A DNA stretch of 64,000 nucleotides from Nocardiopsis terrae (GCF_014651695.1 NZ_BMXJ01000003.1:337046-401045); one strand, 5' to 3'; counted from the first letter of the stretch, positions 35,500 to 44,040 are shown. Notes: generated by a model from the letters alone, not told the origin. Program-made: numbers and translations.

Positions 35500-35779
35500 G
35501 CGACAGCGGGCTGTGCGGTAGGGGGAGAGCTGTTACGTATCGGCTTCGTAGCCGGTGGGTTCCGGAGCGGCACGTGGTGGAGGCCGTGGACTGTGGCGCC
35601 CGGTGCGCGGGACTGCTTCGATGAGGGTATGACGTGCCCCCCGGGGACGGCACGGTCGGGAAAGGGCGGGCGCGTTCACATGGCGAAGACGGTGTTCGTG
35701 GTCCTACCGGTGCCGGCCGGCGTGCTGACCGGGGGACACGGATCCGACCGCAACCCCCCACCCGGAAAGAGTCCAACTG

Positions 35780-36487
35780 ATGCACCTGAGCAGACAGGAG
35801 GCCTCCGAGGCCGTCGCCGACCTGGGCTGGCGTTACCTGCTGGGGAACCTGCGCACCTGCGTTCCGGTCCCCTCGATGGACCATGCCGCCGAGGTGAGTG
35901 CGATCGCGGTGGATGCCTGCGGGCCGCGCGCGGACGCACACCTGAGCGTCGACCTGCGGCCCCGCCGGGTCGTGTTGACCCTGCAGACGGCTGAGGTGGC
36001 CGACTTGACCAGGACCGACCTGGATCTGGCCAGGCGCGTCAGCGCCGCACTGGAGCGGGCCGGGGCCCGCACGGGGGCCGACACCGACGACGGGGCCGGC
36101 GGGGCGCCGAGAGCGGTCCAGATGCTGGAAATCGCTGTCGACGCCCTGCACCCCGAGCGGATCCGCCCGTTCTGGAAGGCGGTCCTGGGATACGTCTGCG
36201 AGCCCGGCCACGACGGCCCCCGGGACCCGCTGGTGGACCCGCTCGGCCAGGGTCCGGCGGTGTGGTTCCAGCAGATGGAGCACCCCCGCCCCCAGCGCAA
36301 CCGCATTCACTTCGACGTGTGCGTGCCCCACGACGAGGCGCGGTCCCGGTTGCGGGCCGCTCTCGGGGCGGGAGGCGTCCTGGTCGCCGACGAGCGCGCC
36401 CCGGCTTTTTGGGTGCTGGCCGACACCGAGGGCAACGAGGTCTGCGTGACCACTTGGCAGAACCGGGACTCACCCGCTCGGTCGTGA
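35780..36487 (+). CDS. VOC-fold protein with pterin-dehydratase-like N-terminus
   Basis: 235 residues. The N-terminal ~95 residues resemble 4a-hydroxytetrahydrobiopterin dehydratase-like modules (LSRQEASEAVADLGWRYL...VDLRPRRVVLTL). The C-terminal ~120 are a glyoxalase/VOC-type domain (MLEIAVDALHPERIRPFWKAVLGY, IHFDVCVPHDEA, WVLADTEGNEVCV). This pairing recurs in actinobacterial 'VOC family' proteins; the substrate is unknown. ATG has AAAGAG about 8 nt upstream. Confidence 0.8.
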   Translation: MHLSRQEASEAVADLGWRYLLGNLRTCVPVPSMDHAAEVSAIAVDACGPRADAHLSVDLRPRRVVLTLQTAEVADLTRTDLDLARRVSAALERAGARTGADTDDGAGGAPRAVQMLEIAVDALHPERIRPFWKAVLGYVCEPGHDGPRDPLVDPLGQGPAVWFQQMEHPRPQRNRIHFDVCVPHDEARSRLRAALGAGGVLVADERAPAFWVLADTEGNEVCVTTWQNRDSPARS

Positions 36488-36523
36488 ACGAAGGGGCGGC
36501 GGTGCCGAACCGCGAAACTCCCA

Positions 36524-36567
36524 CCGCCCGGCCCCCGGGGGCCGCCAGGATCCCGGGGGCCGGGCGG
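36524..36567. terminator. Perfect 16-bp hairpin between convergent genes
   Basis: Arms 36524-36539 and 36552-36567 are perfectly complementary around a 12-nt loop. No T-tract. It lies between the VOC gene (+) and the nitrate reductase electron-transfer gene (-). Confidence 0.7.
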
Positions 36568-36574
36568 GGAGCGC

Positions 36575-38029
36575 TCAACCCACCGGTTCGGCGCTGCGGC
36601 CGCCCTCCATGCCCGCCAGGAGGGCGTTGACGTCGCGCACGCAACCGCCGCACCCGGTGGTGGCGCGGGTGCGCTCGGCGATGGTCTCGCGGGTGCGGGC
36701 CCCGTCCAGCCAGGCCTGCTCGATGTCCTCGCGGCTGACCGCGTTGCACCGGCACACCAGGGCCGGAGCGGCCTGGGGGTCCTCCTGCGGGGCCACGGGC
36801 AGCCCCTGGAGCAGGGCGAGCCGGTCGGCGGGCACCGGGGCGCCGGTGTCGTAGAGCTGGGACAGGTTCGCCGCGGCCTGCGGGAAACCGAGCAGGACCG
36901 CGCCGACCACCCGCTCCCGGCGGACCGCGAGCTTGGCGTAGCGGCGCCCGTGCGGGTCGCTGACCGTGACCGTCTCCGTTTCCGGGCCCAGGTCCTCCTC
37001 CTGGACCAGGCCGAACGCGGTGAGTTCGATGCCCTCGGCCTTGAGCCGGGTCAGCGGGCGCGCGCCCGTGTAACGCGCCTGGGGCGCCTGCCCGGTGAGC
37101 CGCCGGGCCAGTACCGAGGCCTGCTCCCACCCGGGTTGGACCAGGCCGGCGCCGCCGCCGGGGTGCTGGGCGCAGTCACCGATGGCGTGCACCCGGGAGT
37201 CGGAGGTGGCCAGGCAGTCGTCCACCACAACGCCGTGCTCGACCTCGATCCCGGCGCCGGTGGCCAGCTCGGTGTTGCCGCGGACCCCCGCGGTGACCAC
37301 CAGGGCGTCGCCGGGCAGGACCCGGCCGTCGTCCAGCTCCAGGCCGGTCCCGGGGATCCATCGGGAGGCCACCCGCCACGAGTGCACGCTCACCCCCAGG
37401 TCCTCGTAGCAGCGGGCCAGGGTCCGGGCGGCGTCCTGGTCGATCTGGCGGCGCATGATCCAGGGCGAGGACTCCACGACGCACACCCGGGCTCCGCGCC
37501 CGACCAGGCCCCGGGCGGCCTCCAGTCCCAGGACCCCGCCGCCCAGGACCACCACCGGCGCGCCGGGGCGGGCCAGGGCGAGCAGCCGTTCGCAGTCGGC
37601 GAGGTCGCGCAGCGCGGTGACGCCCTCGCCGGGCCGGCCGTCGGGGGCCGTGACCCCGGTGATGGGCGGGAAGGCGGCGCGGGCGCCGGTGGCCAGGACC
37701 AGTTCGTCGTAGGTCAGGTGGGTGCCGTCGTCCAGGTCCACGCGGCGCTCGGCGGTGTCCAGGCCGGTGGCGGCCACTCCCAGGCGCACGTTGACGCCGG
37801 GGGTGTCGGGCATCGGCAGACTGATCTGGTCGGGTGTGTACTCTCCGGCGACCACGCCCGAGAGCAGTACCCGGTTGTAGGCCCGGTGGTGCTCGGCGCC
37901 CACCACGGTGACGTGGACACGTTCGCCGTCGGGGTCCAGGCGGGCGACCTCCTCGGCGAAGCGGGCGCCGACCATGCCGTTGCCCACGACGACGATCCGA
38001 CGCGGTGACGCGCTCTGCACGGTGCTCAA
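36575..38029 (-). CDS. FAD/2Fe-2S electron-transfer subunit of assimilatory nitrate reductase
   Basis: 484 residues, similar to the FAD/NAD part of NirB. Dinucleotide-binding motifs are VVVGNGMVGARFA (~12-24) and VVVLGGGVLGLEAARGL (~165), with a C-terminal BFD-like 2Fe-2S domain (CRCNAVSREDI, then TTGCGGC). It probably passes electrons from NAD(P)H to the molybdopterin nitrate reductase upstream. The start is TTG at 38029, backed by AGGAGG 6 nt upstream. It is the last gene of the narK-type/nitrate reductase cluster. Confidence 0.88.
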   Translation of the reverse strand: MSTVQSASPRRIVVVGNGMVGARFAEEVARLDPDGERVHVTVVGAEHHRAYNRVLLSGVVAGEYTPDQISLPMPDTPGVNVRLGVAATGLDTAERRVDLDDGTHLTYDELVLATGARAAFPPITGVTAPDGRPGEGVTALRDLADCERLLALARPGAPVVVLGGGVLGLEAARGLVGRGARVCVVESSPWIMRRQIDQDAARTLARCYEDLGVSVHSWRVASRWIPGTGLELDDGRVLPGDALVVTAGVRGNTELATGAGIEVEHGVVVDDCLATSDSRVHAIGDCAQHPGGGAGLVQPGWEQASVLARRLTGQAPQARYTGARPLTRLKAEGIELTAFGLVQEEDLGPETETVTVSDPHGRRYAKLAVRRERVVGAVLLGFPQAAANLSQLYDTGAPVPADRLALLQGLPVAPQEDPQAAPALVCRCNAVSREDIEQAWLDGARTRETIAERTRATTGCGGCVRDVNALLAGMEGGRSAEPVG

Positions 38030-38128
38030 CTGCTGCCTCCTGGTGGGTGGTGCCTGCCCGGGCGGCCTCGGCCGGGAACTGCGGCGGCGGGTCGGTTCCC
38101 GCGCGGGTTCGAGGGACGGGTGTGGTGG

Positions 38129-40246
38129 TCAGGGGGTGCCCGGGGCGGTGGGTGCGGGTTCCAGGCGTACGGCGCTGACCTTGAACTCCGGCATGCGGCT
38201 GGTGGGGTCCAGTGCCGGGTGGGTGAGGTTGTTGGCGGACTGCGCGCCCGCGTAGTGGAAGGGCAGGAACACCGTGTCCAGGCGGGCCGTGGGGTCCAGG
38301 CGCACCCGGGCGGTGGTGCGGCCCCTGCGTGAGGTGATCCGGGCCAGGTCACCGGCGCCCAGGCCGGCGCGGGCGGCGGTGTCCGGGTGCACCTGTACGT
38401 ACACCTCGGGTTCGGCTCCGTGGAGTTCGGGCACCCGGCGGGTCTGGGCCCCGGACTGGTAGTGGCCCATGAGTCGTCCCGTGGTGGCGATGAGCGGGTG
38501 GTCGCCGTCGGGTTCCTCGGCCGGGGGCCGGTGTGCGACGGCGACGAACCGGGCGCGCCCGTCGGGGTGGGCGAAGGAGTCCAGGAACAGGCGGGGCGTG
38601 GGCTCCTGGCCCACGCGTACCGGCCAGTGCAGGGCCTCCTCCGACGCCAACCGTTCGGGGGTGACGCCGGAGTAGTCGGCCGCTCCCCCGGCCGAGGCGG
38701 CGCCCAGTTCGGCCAGGACGGTGTCGGGGTCGGTGGGGAAGCGCTCGGCGGGCTGGCCCAGCCGCACGGCCAGGGCGGAGAGCACCTCCAGGTCGGTGCG
38801 CACCCCCTCGGGCGGCGGGACGGCCCGCCTGCGGCGCAGTACGCGCCCCTCCAGGTTGGTCATGGTGCCCGACTCCTCGGCCCATTGGGCCACCGGCAGG
38901 ACCACGTCGGCCAGGGCGGCGGTTTCGGAGAGCACGAAGTCGGCGGCCACCAGCAGGTCCAGGTCGCACAGCCGGGATCGGACACGCTCGCTGTCGGGGG
39001 CTGAGACCACCGGGTTGGAGCCGAACAGCAGCATCGCCCGCGGGCCGCCGGGGGTGCCCAGGGCGTCCAGGAGTTCGAAGGCGCTGCGGCCCGGTCCGGG
39101 CAGTGTGTCGGGGTGCACGCCCCACACCCCGGCCACGTGGCGGCGGGCCTCGGGGTCGTCGATCCTGCGGTATCCGGGCAGCTGGTCGGCCTTTTGGCCG
39201 TGTTCGCGCCCGCCCTGGCCGTTGCCCTGGCCCGTGATGCACCCGTAGCCCGAACCCGGGCGGCCCGGCAGGCCCAGGGCCAGGGACAGGTTGATCCAGG
39301 CCGAGACGGTGTCGGTGCCCTTGGCGTGCTGTTCGGTGCCGCGCCCGGTCAGCACGTAGGCGGACCGGGCGCGCGCGGCCCGTCCCAACAGGTCGGCGGC
39401 GGCGCGGATCTGGGTGGCGGGCACTCCGGTGGTGAGTTCGGCGTGCTCGGGCCACCAGGCGGCGGCGTGCTCCCATGCCTGATCGAACCCGCTCGTGCGC
39501 TCGGCCACGTAGTCCTCGTCGACCCAGCCCCGGGCGCGGACGGCGTGCAGCAGGCTCAGGGCCAGGGCGAGGTCGGTGCCGGGGCGCGGTGCCAGGTGCA
39601 GGCCGCCGTTGTCCAGGGCGACCTGGGCGGTGGCGGTGCGGCGGGGGTCGATGACGATGAGGGCGGGTGCGGACAGGTGGCCCATCATCGGTGGCATGGT
39701 CTCGGCGGGGTTGGCCCCGGCGAGCAGGACCACCTCGGCCGAGCCGACGTCGGTGAGGGGGAAGGGCATGCCCCGGTCCAGGCCGAAGGCGCGCATGCCC
39801 CCGGCCGCCGCGGAGGACATGCAGAAGCGGCCGTTGTAGTCGATTTGTGAGGTGCCCAGGGCCAGCCGGGCGAACTTGCCCAGGGCGTAGGACTTCTCGT
39901 TGGTCAGGCCGCCGCTGCCGAAGACCGAGACGGTGTCGGGGCCGGATTCGGCGCGTAGCGCCAGGATGCGGTCGGCGACGTGGTCCAGGGCGGTGTCCCA
40001 GTCGACCTCGGTGAACTCCGAGGTGCGGTCCTTGCGCAGCAGGGGGCTGGTGAGGCGGTCGGGGACGGTGAGGACCTCGGCGGAGGTCCAGCCCTTGCGG
40101 CACAGCCCGCCCCGGTTGGTGGGGAAGTCGGCTGGGCGGGCGGACAGGCGTCCCTGCGGTCCGGTGTCCAGGTGCATGGCGCACTGCAGCGCGCAGTAGG
40201 GGCAGTGGGTCCGGGTGCTCTGCGGTGCGGGCTCTGCCGGGTTCAT
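38129..40246 (-). CDS. Assimilatory nitrate reductase, molybdopterin catalytic subunit
   Basis: 705 residues. The 4Fe-4S cluster ligands are C15, C18, C22 and C49 (CPYCALQC ... GGLCRKGW). Molybdopterin-binding blocks follow, including GSGGLTNEKSYALGKFAR, ADVVLPVAQWAEESGTMTNLEGRV and a C-terminal MopB domain ending with SRRGRTTARV. No Tat signal, so cytoplasmic, as expected for an assimilatory enzyme. Its ATG overlaps the transporter stop by 4 bases. Reduces nitrate to nitrite, which NirBD elsewhere in the window turns into ammonia. Confidence 0.92.
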   Translation of the reverse strand: MNPAEPAPQSTRTHCPYCALQCAMHLDTGPQGRLSARPADFPTNRGGLCRKGWTSAEVLTVPDRLTSPLLRKDRTSEFTEVDWDTALDHVADRILALRAESGPDTVSVFGSGGLTNEKSYALGKFARLALGTSQIDYNGRFCMSSAAAGGMRAFGLDRGMPFPLTDVGSAEVVLLAGANPAETMPPMMGHLSAPALIVIDPRRTATAQVALDNGGLHLAPRPGTDLALALSLLHAVRARGWVDEDYVAERTSGFDQAWEHAAAWWPEHAELTTGVPATQIRAAADLLGRAARARSAYVLTGRGTEQHAKGTDTVSAWINLSLALGLPGRPGSGYGCITGQGNGQGGREHGQKADQLPGYRRIDDPEARRHVAGVWGVHPDTLPGPGRSAFELLDALGTPGGPRAMLLFGSNPVVSAPDSERVRSRLCDLDLLVAADFVLSETAALADVVLPVAQWAEESGTMTNLEGRVLRRRRAVPPPEGVRTDLEVLSALAVRLGQPAERFPTDPDTVLAELGAASAGGAADYSGVTPERLASEEALHWPVRVGQEPTPRLFLDSFAHPDGRARFVAVAHRPPAEEPDGDHPLIATTGRLMGHYQSGAQTRRVPELHGAEPEVYVQVHPDTAARAGLGAGDLARITSRRGRTTARVRLDPTARLDTVFLPFHYAGAQSANNLTHPALDPTSRMPEFKVSAVRLEPAPTAPGTP

Positions 40247-41634
40247 CGGGTGACCGCCTCGGTGGAGGCCGGGGCGGGTGCCGCGGCGGAGGTGGCCGGT
40301 CGGCGCATGTACACCAGGTAGGTGATGGCCGCGCAGACCAGGTAGAAGACCCCGAAGGCGATAAAGCCGGGGGCGGCCGACTCGGTGGCGCGGAAGGATT
40401 CGCGGAAGACCAGGTTGATGGCGACGCCGCCCATGGCGCCCATGGCGCCGATCAGGCCGAGCATGGAGCTGGCGATGCGCTTGTTGTAGGAGAGGGTCTC
40501 CTCGCGGGGGGCGCCCTGGGTGATGGCGTTCTGGGCCTTGGCGGCGTAGATGGAGGGGATCATCTTGTAGGTGGAGCCGTTGCCGATGCCGGTCAGGACG
40601 AACACGACGCAGAAGGCTCCGATGAACAGGGCCAGGGAGTCGGCGTTAATGGCAGCGACGACCACACCGGTGCCGGCGACCATCGCGACGAAGTTCCACA
40701 GGGTGACGCGGGCGCCGCCGAAGCGGTCGGCCATCCTGCCGCCGACGGGGCGGATGAGCGAGCCGATCGCCGGGCCCAGGAAGGTGACGGAGGCGGCCTG
40801 AAGGGGTTCGAGGCCGAACTGGTTCTGCAGCAGCAGGCCGAAGGCGAACCCGAAGCCGATGAAGGAGCCGAAGGTGCCCACGTACAGGAACGACATGATC
40901 CAGAAGTGGCGGTCCTTGGTGGCGGCCAGCTGTGCGGAGGCGTCGCTGCGGGCGCTGGCGAGGTTGTTCATGTGGCGGACCGCGACCCAGATCGCCAGCA
41001 GGATGAACGGCACGTAGAACAGCGGGACGAAGTGTCCGGCCTGTGCGGTGAAGAGCGCGATGACGCCGAGGCCCACGAGCTGGACGGTGGCCACCCCGAT
41101 GTTGCCGCCGCCGGCGTTCATGCCCAGGGCCCAGCCCTTCTCCTTCTCGGGGAAGTAGAAGTTGATGTTGGCCATGGAGGAGGAGAAGTTGCCGCCGCCG
41201 ATGCCGGCCACGGCCGCCAGGACGAGGAAGAGCCAGTAGGGCGTCTCGGGTGCCTGGATGAGGAAGACGGCCAGGCCGGTGGGGACCAGCAGCATCGTGG
41301 AGGAGATGATCGTCCAGTTGCGGCCGCCGAAGAAGGGCACCGCCAGGGTGTAGGGCACACGCAGGACCGCGCCGACGAAGGCGACCACGGACACCAGCAG
41401 GAACTTCTGTTCAGGCGCCCAGTCGAACCCGGTGGCGGGGGTCATGAACAGGACCAGGACCGACCAGATACTCCAGATGGAGAAGCCGATGTGCTCGGAG
41501 AAGATCGAGGCCCACAGGTTGCGCTTGGCGACGGGGCGTCCCTTCTCCTGCCAGAACGCCTCGTTCTCCGGATCCCAGTCGGAGATCCAGCTCGGTCCGG
41601 TGCGTGGCGTGCGTGTTCTGGTCTCGGGGGTCAC
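40243..41634 (-). CDS. Nitrate/nitrite MFS transporter (NarK type)
   Basis: 463 residues with about 12 membrane segments. Family motifs include the Gly-rich nitrate signatures GGGNFSSSMANINFYFPEKEKGWALGMNAGGGNIG and GIGNGSTYKMIPSIY (abbreviated here by their ends). Imports nitrate or exchanges nitrite. The start is the GTG at 41634, with AGGAAGG about 7 nt upstream; an earlier in-frame start at 41736 would run through the promoter region. First gene of a unit with nitrate reductase, under a GlnR-type box. Confidence 0.92.
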   Translation of the reverse strand: MTPETRTRTPRTGPSWISDWDPENEAFWQEKGRPVAKRNLWASIFSEHIGFSIWSIWSVLVLFMTPATGFDWAPEQKFLLVSVVAFVGAVLRVPYTLAVPFFGGRNWTIISSTMLLVPTGLAVFLIQAPETPYWLFLVLAAVAGIGGGNFSSSMANINFYFPEKEKGWALGMNAGGGNIGVATVQLVGLGVIALFTAQAGHFVPLFYVPFILLAIWVAVRHMNNLASARSDASAQLAATKDRHFWIMSFLYVGTFGSFIGFGFAFGLLLQNQFGLEPLQAASVTFLGPAIGSLIRPVGGRMADRFGGARVTLWNFVAMVAGTGVVVAAINADSLALFIGAFCVVFVLTGIGNGSTYKMIPSIYAAKAQNAITQGAPREETLSYNKRIASSMLGLIGAMGAMGGVAINLVFRESFRATESAAPGFIAFGVFYLVCAAITYLVYMRRPATSAAAPAPASTEAVTR

Positions 41635-41709
41635 GACCAGGCCTTCCTGCTTGACGGTTGCTGACGTAACCGAAGGTAGGTAGGGGGCATTGCCTGGAGG
41701 TGTCGGGCC

Positions 41710-41725
41710 GTAACACGCGGGAAAC
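41710..41725 (+). promoter_or_regulatory. GlnR box upstream of nitrate transporter/reductase genes
   Basis: GTAAC (41710-41714), six bases, GAAAC (41721-41725) exactly matches the known gTnAC-N6-GaAAC half-site pair of the nitrogen regulator GlnR. It lies about 80 bases upstream of the transporter start. A second, imperfect inverted repeat GGTTGC-N4-GTAACC lies nearer the gene (41656-41671). Confidence 0.7.
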
Positions 41726-41812
41726 ACCTGCCTCACCCGGGCGTCGAAGGTGCGGTGAGACCGGTGTTTTCCCTGGTCGTCGGGGGCATGTCGGAATGGG
41801 GAGTGTGTCAGG

Positions 41813-41828
41813 GAACACTCTCGTGTTC
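41813..41828. promoter_or_regulatory. Perfect 16-bp palindrome
   Basis: GAACAC-TCTC-GTGTTC, flanked by the related direct repeats GTGTCAGGG (41804-) and GTGTTCAGGG (41823-). Operator-like, in the ~350-base gap between the nitrate operon and the small Gly-rich gene. Apart from the GlnR box this gap shows no gene. Confidence 0.4.
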
Positions 41829-41981
41829 AGGGTGTTGCCGGGGTTCGGGAGGTCCACGATCGCAGATCGCGGCCGGGACGGCCACCACGGTAGGCGATTT
41901 CCCGGTTGCTGAACGGGACGGTTTCGGGGTGTTTTCCGCTTTGCGGCGCCGGGGGCGGGTCGCCCGTGGCGGTGGCTTTGG

Positions 41982-42140
41982 TTACTCCTCGCGCTTCCTG
42001 GACTGGGAGGCGCCGAGGGTCAGGCCGAAGACCAGCCCGAGAGCGATGCCCAGGCCCAGGTTGTCGAACAGTATTCCGAAGGCGACGCCGAAGGCCAGTC
42101 CGAGCGCGAGTCCGGTGCTCTGGTTGTACTTCTTGCTCAT
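41982..42140 (-). CDS. 52-residue glycine-zipper-like membrane protein
   Basis: Short gene with ATG 42140, GGGAGA just upstream and a TAA stop. After a polar start (MSKKYNQSTG) come two hydrophobic stretches with regular Gly spacing (LALGLAFGVAFGILF and LGLGIALGLVFGLTLG) separated by a DN turn, then a charged end. Such Gly-zipper pairs pack as membrane hairpins. Function unknown; gene is monocistronic. Confidence 0.6.
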   Translation of the reverse strand: MSKKYNQSTGLALGLAFGVAFGILFDNLGLGIALGLVFGLTLGASQSRKREE

Positions 42141-42234
42141 GCGTTCTCTCCCTCTGAGTACTTCTGTCCACTATCAGACGTTTCGCCGGTTTTTCGGGTT
42201 CCCCTGACCGCGGACGGCGGATCGGGGCGGGGCC

Positions 42235-42570
42235 GTGCTCGGGCTGGCGTTGGGGGCACGGCTGGAGAACTCACTGGGCGCCGCCGGCAAGGACGCGGAC
42301 GGCACCGTGCACGCCGGGATCAACCCGCATCCGGTACCGGCCCTGTCCGCCACCGGCGAGGAGCTGCGCCGGATCAAGGCTCTGGCGGACCAGCGCGACC
42401 TGACGGTGGTGGGCTTCAACGAGGTGGCCCGCAGCTCGTGCACCTACGTCGAGTACCTGGACCGGCTCGCGGTGACCGAGCCGCAGGAGTTGGAGTACGT
42501 GGGCCTGGCGCTGTTCGGTCCCAGGCAGGACGTCAACAAACTCACCGGGAAGCTGTCCCTGGCCACCTGA
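42235..42570 (+). pseudogene. DUF2000-like protein lacking its N-terminus
   Basis: 111 residues from GTG 42235. The sequence AVLGLALGARL, DADGTVHAGINPHPVPALSA, VVGFNEVARSSCTYVEY and LALFGPRQDVNKLTGKL follows the DUF2000 family nearly to its end. The family's first ~20-25 residues (the VVVDE strand) are missing, however, because an in-frame TGA sits at 42205-42207. No ribosome site precedes the GTG. It is most likely a 5'-truncated relic, though a shortened functional protein cannot be excluded. Confidence 0.6.
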
Positions 42571-42679
42571 GCGGGAGAAGCAGGGCAGCGGCGGGTCCCG
42601 TCTGGTTGGAGCACTGGGAAGGGGCGTGCCCGCCGCGGGGATGCCGCGGCGGACACGCTGTTTCACCCGGAAGGCCGGA

Positions 42680-43201
42680 TCAGATACCGAAGGCCGCCGG
42701 GTACTGGATGGTGCCGCGCGGGGTGGGGCGCGACGGGTCCAGGGCCAGGGCCATCATGGCCTCGTCCGGAACCTCCATCGGGGCGTACACACCGAACCCG
42801 GAGGCGGGGGTGAACCCGAACCGCGGGTAGTAGCCGGGGTGGCCCAGGACCAGGACGAGGTTCTCCCCCATCGCACGGGCGCTCGCCAAGCCGGTGCGGA
42901 TGGCGGCCGAACCGGCGCCGGTGCGTTGGAACTCGGGCAGGACCGCACACGGGGCCAGCGCCAGAGCCGGTCGTTCGTCGACGTGGCAGCGGGTGAACAG
43001 GGCGTACCCGGCGAGGGTGCCCTCGCCGGACTCGGCGACGATGGACAGGCCGTCGATCCACGCCCCGGTATCGGCGCGCAGGGCGTCGACCAGGTCGGCC
43101 TCGGCCGGGGTGTCGAAGGCGGCGCTGTTGATCGCGTGAACGGTGGCGGTGTCGGCACTGGTCTCGGGTCGGGTGGACCAGGTGCGAGCGGAATGGAACA
43201 A
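42680..43201 (-). CDS. GNAT-family N-acetyltransferase
   Basis: 173 residues. The fold runs from the N-terminal strand/helix (IHAINSAAFDTPAEADLVDALR) through motif A (CAVLPEFQRTGAGSAAIRTGL, acetyl-CoA pyrophosphate loop) to GHPGYYPRFGFTPAS. This is the layout of small acetyltransferases annotated as YhbS-like. Substrate unknown. The only usable start is TTG 43201, with AAGG about 9 nt before it. Confidence 0.85.
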   Translation of the reverse strand: MFHSARTWSTRPETSADTATVHAINSAAFDTPAEADLVDALRADTGAWIDGLSIVAESGEGTLAGYALFTRCHVDERPALALAPCAVLPEFQRTGAGSAAIRTGLASARAMGENLVLVLGHPGYYPRFGFTPASGFGVYAPMEVPDEAMMALALDPSRPTPRGTIQYPAAFGI

Positions 43202-43442
43202 CTCAAGGACCTTCGTGTTCGGGGGTCCCGTCGTTTGATCAGGCCGGGACCCGGAGGTGGGAAGTACTGGGGGCGCTGGTCACGACAGCCATCAACTCAC
43301 CTCGGTCCGCGCGGCCGACCCTCGGCTCCGCGAAGGCCCACGTTAGCAGGGGGCTGGGGGTTTCCCTCGGTGGGAGCGGTGGAGACGTTCCCGGGGCGGC
43401 ACGGTGTTCTCGGGACCTCCTGTGCGGAACCGTTCGGCTGGC

Positions 43443-43448
43443 TAGGGT
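43443..43448 (+). promoter_or_regulatory. -10 box upstream of 38-bp palindrome
   Basis: TAGGGT fits TANNNT and lies 6 nt before a perfect palindrome, so a transcript would begin at or next to the hairpin. No clear -35. Confidence 0.4.
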
Positions 43449-43454
43449 GTCTTA

Positions 43455-43492
43455 TCCACGGGGCTTTCCGAGCGCTCGGAAAGCCCCGTGGA
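43455..43492. repeat. Perfect 38-bp palindrome in leader
   Basis: Two 19-base arms meet with no loop at 43473/43474 (centre AGC|GCT). It lies between a -10 box and the ATG at 43510. Because the upstream gene diverges, it is not an ordinary terminator; a 5'-end RNA hairpin or a large operator are the readings. The rest of 43202-43442 shows no gene. Confidence 0.8.
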
Positions 43493-43509
43493 CACAGTGG
43501 TGGGACGGC

Positions 43510-44010
43510 ATGGAGGGTGACGCGGTGGAGCTGTTCGAGGAAGGCGCCAGGGTCCTGACCCAGGAGATGGTCAAGGGCAGCTGGACCATGGTCCAGGGGT
43601 GGATCACCCAGATGTTCCAGGGCGACGAGGCCAAGAGGCAGAAGGCCCTGGCGGAGCTGGAGGAGTCCCGCAGGGAGCTGGACGAGGACGCAGGGGAGGC
43701 CGTCTCGGCCCAGGAGATGGAGCAGAACTGGAAGACCCAGCTGCGCCGCCTGCTGCGGGAGGACCCCGAGGCCGCCGCCGAGCTGCGCGCGATCCTGGAC
43801 GAGGCGGCTCCGGAACGCGGCGGGACCCAGATCATCACCAACACCGCCCGTGACGTGCACGGAACACTGATCCAGGCGGGCACCGTCGGCGGGGTCGAGC
43901 ATCACGAGACCCGCTACGGGGGCGACCACATCGACATGCGCGGTGTCGAGGCCGAGGGCGACGTGATCGGCACCCAGCACAACCACGGTGACCGCCCCCG
44001 GAAGAGCTAG
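43510..44010 (+). CDS. Small protein with amyloid-signalling-like C-terminal motif
   Basis: 166 residues. The N-terminal ~100 residues are helical and charged (AKRQKALAELEESRREL..., QLRRLLREDPEAAAELRAIL), like a family of actinobacterial proteins of unknown function. At residues 110-130 comes TNTARDVHGTLIQAGTVGGV. This resembles the N-x-V-x-G-x-x-x-Q-A-G-x-x-x-G-G-V motif of bacterial amyloid signalling (RHIM-related BASS) sequences found in actinobacterial NLR-like immune proteins. The tail is Gly/His-rich. ATG 43510 follows the palindrome. Defence role is inference. Confidence 0.6.
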   Translation: MEGDAVELFEEGARVLTQEMVKGSWTMVQGWITQMFQGDEAKRQKALAELEESRRELDEDAGEAVSAQEMEQNWKTQLRRLLREDPEAAAELRAILDEAAPERGGTQIITNTARDVHGTLIQAGTVGGVEHHETRYGGDHIDMRGVEAEGDVIGTQHNHGDRPRKS

Positions 44011-44040
44011 CAGGAGTGCGTGTCGGAGCCCGGTCGGCCC

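Noticed and set aside
35416..35994. + frame containing MAKTVFVVLPVPAGVL
   Set aside because: Starts attractively, but runs on as Arg/Pro/Gly-rich sequence through the VOC gene in the wrong frame.
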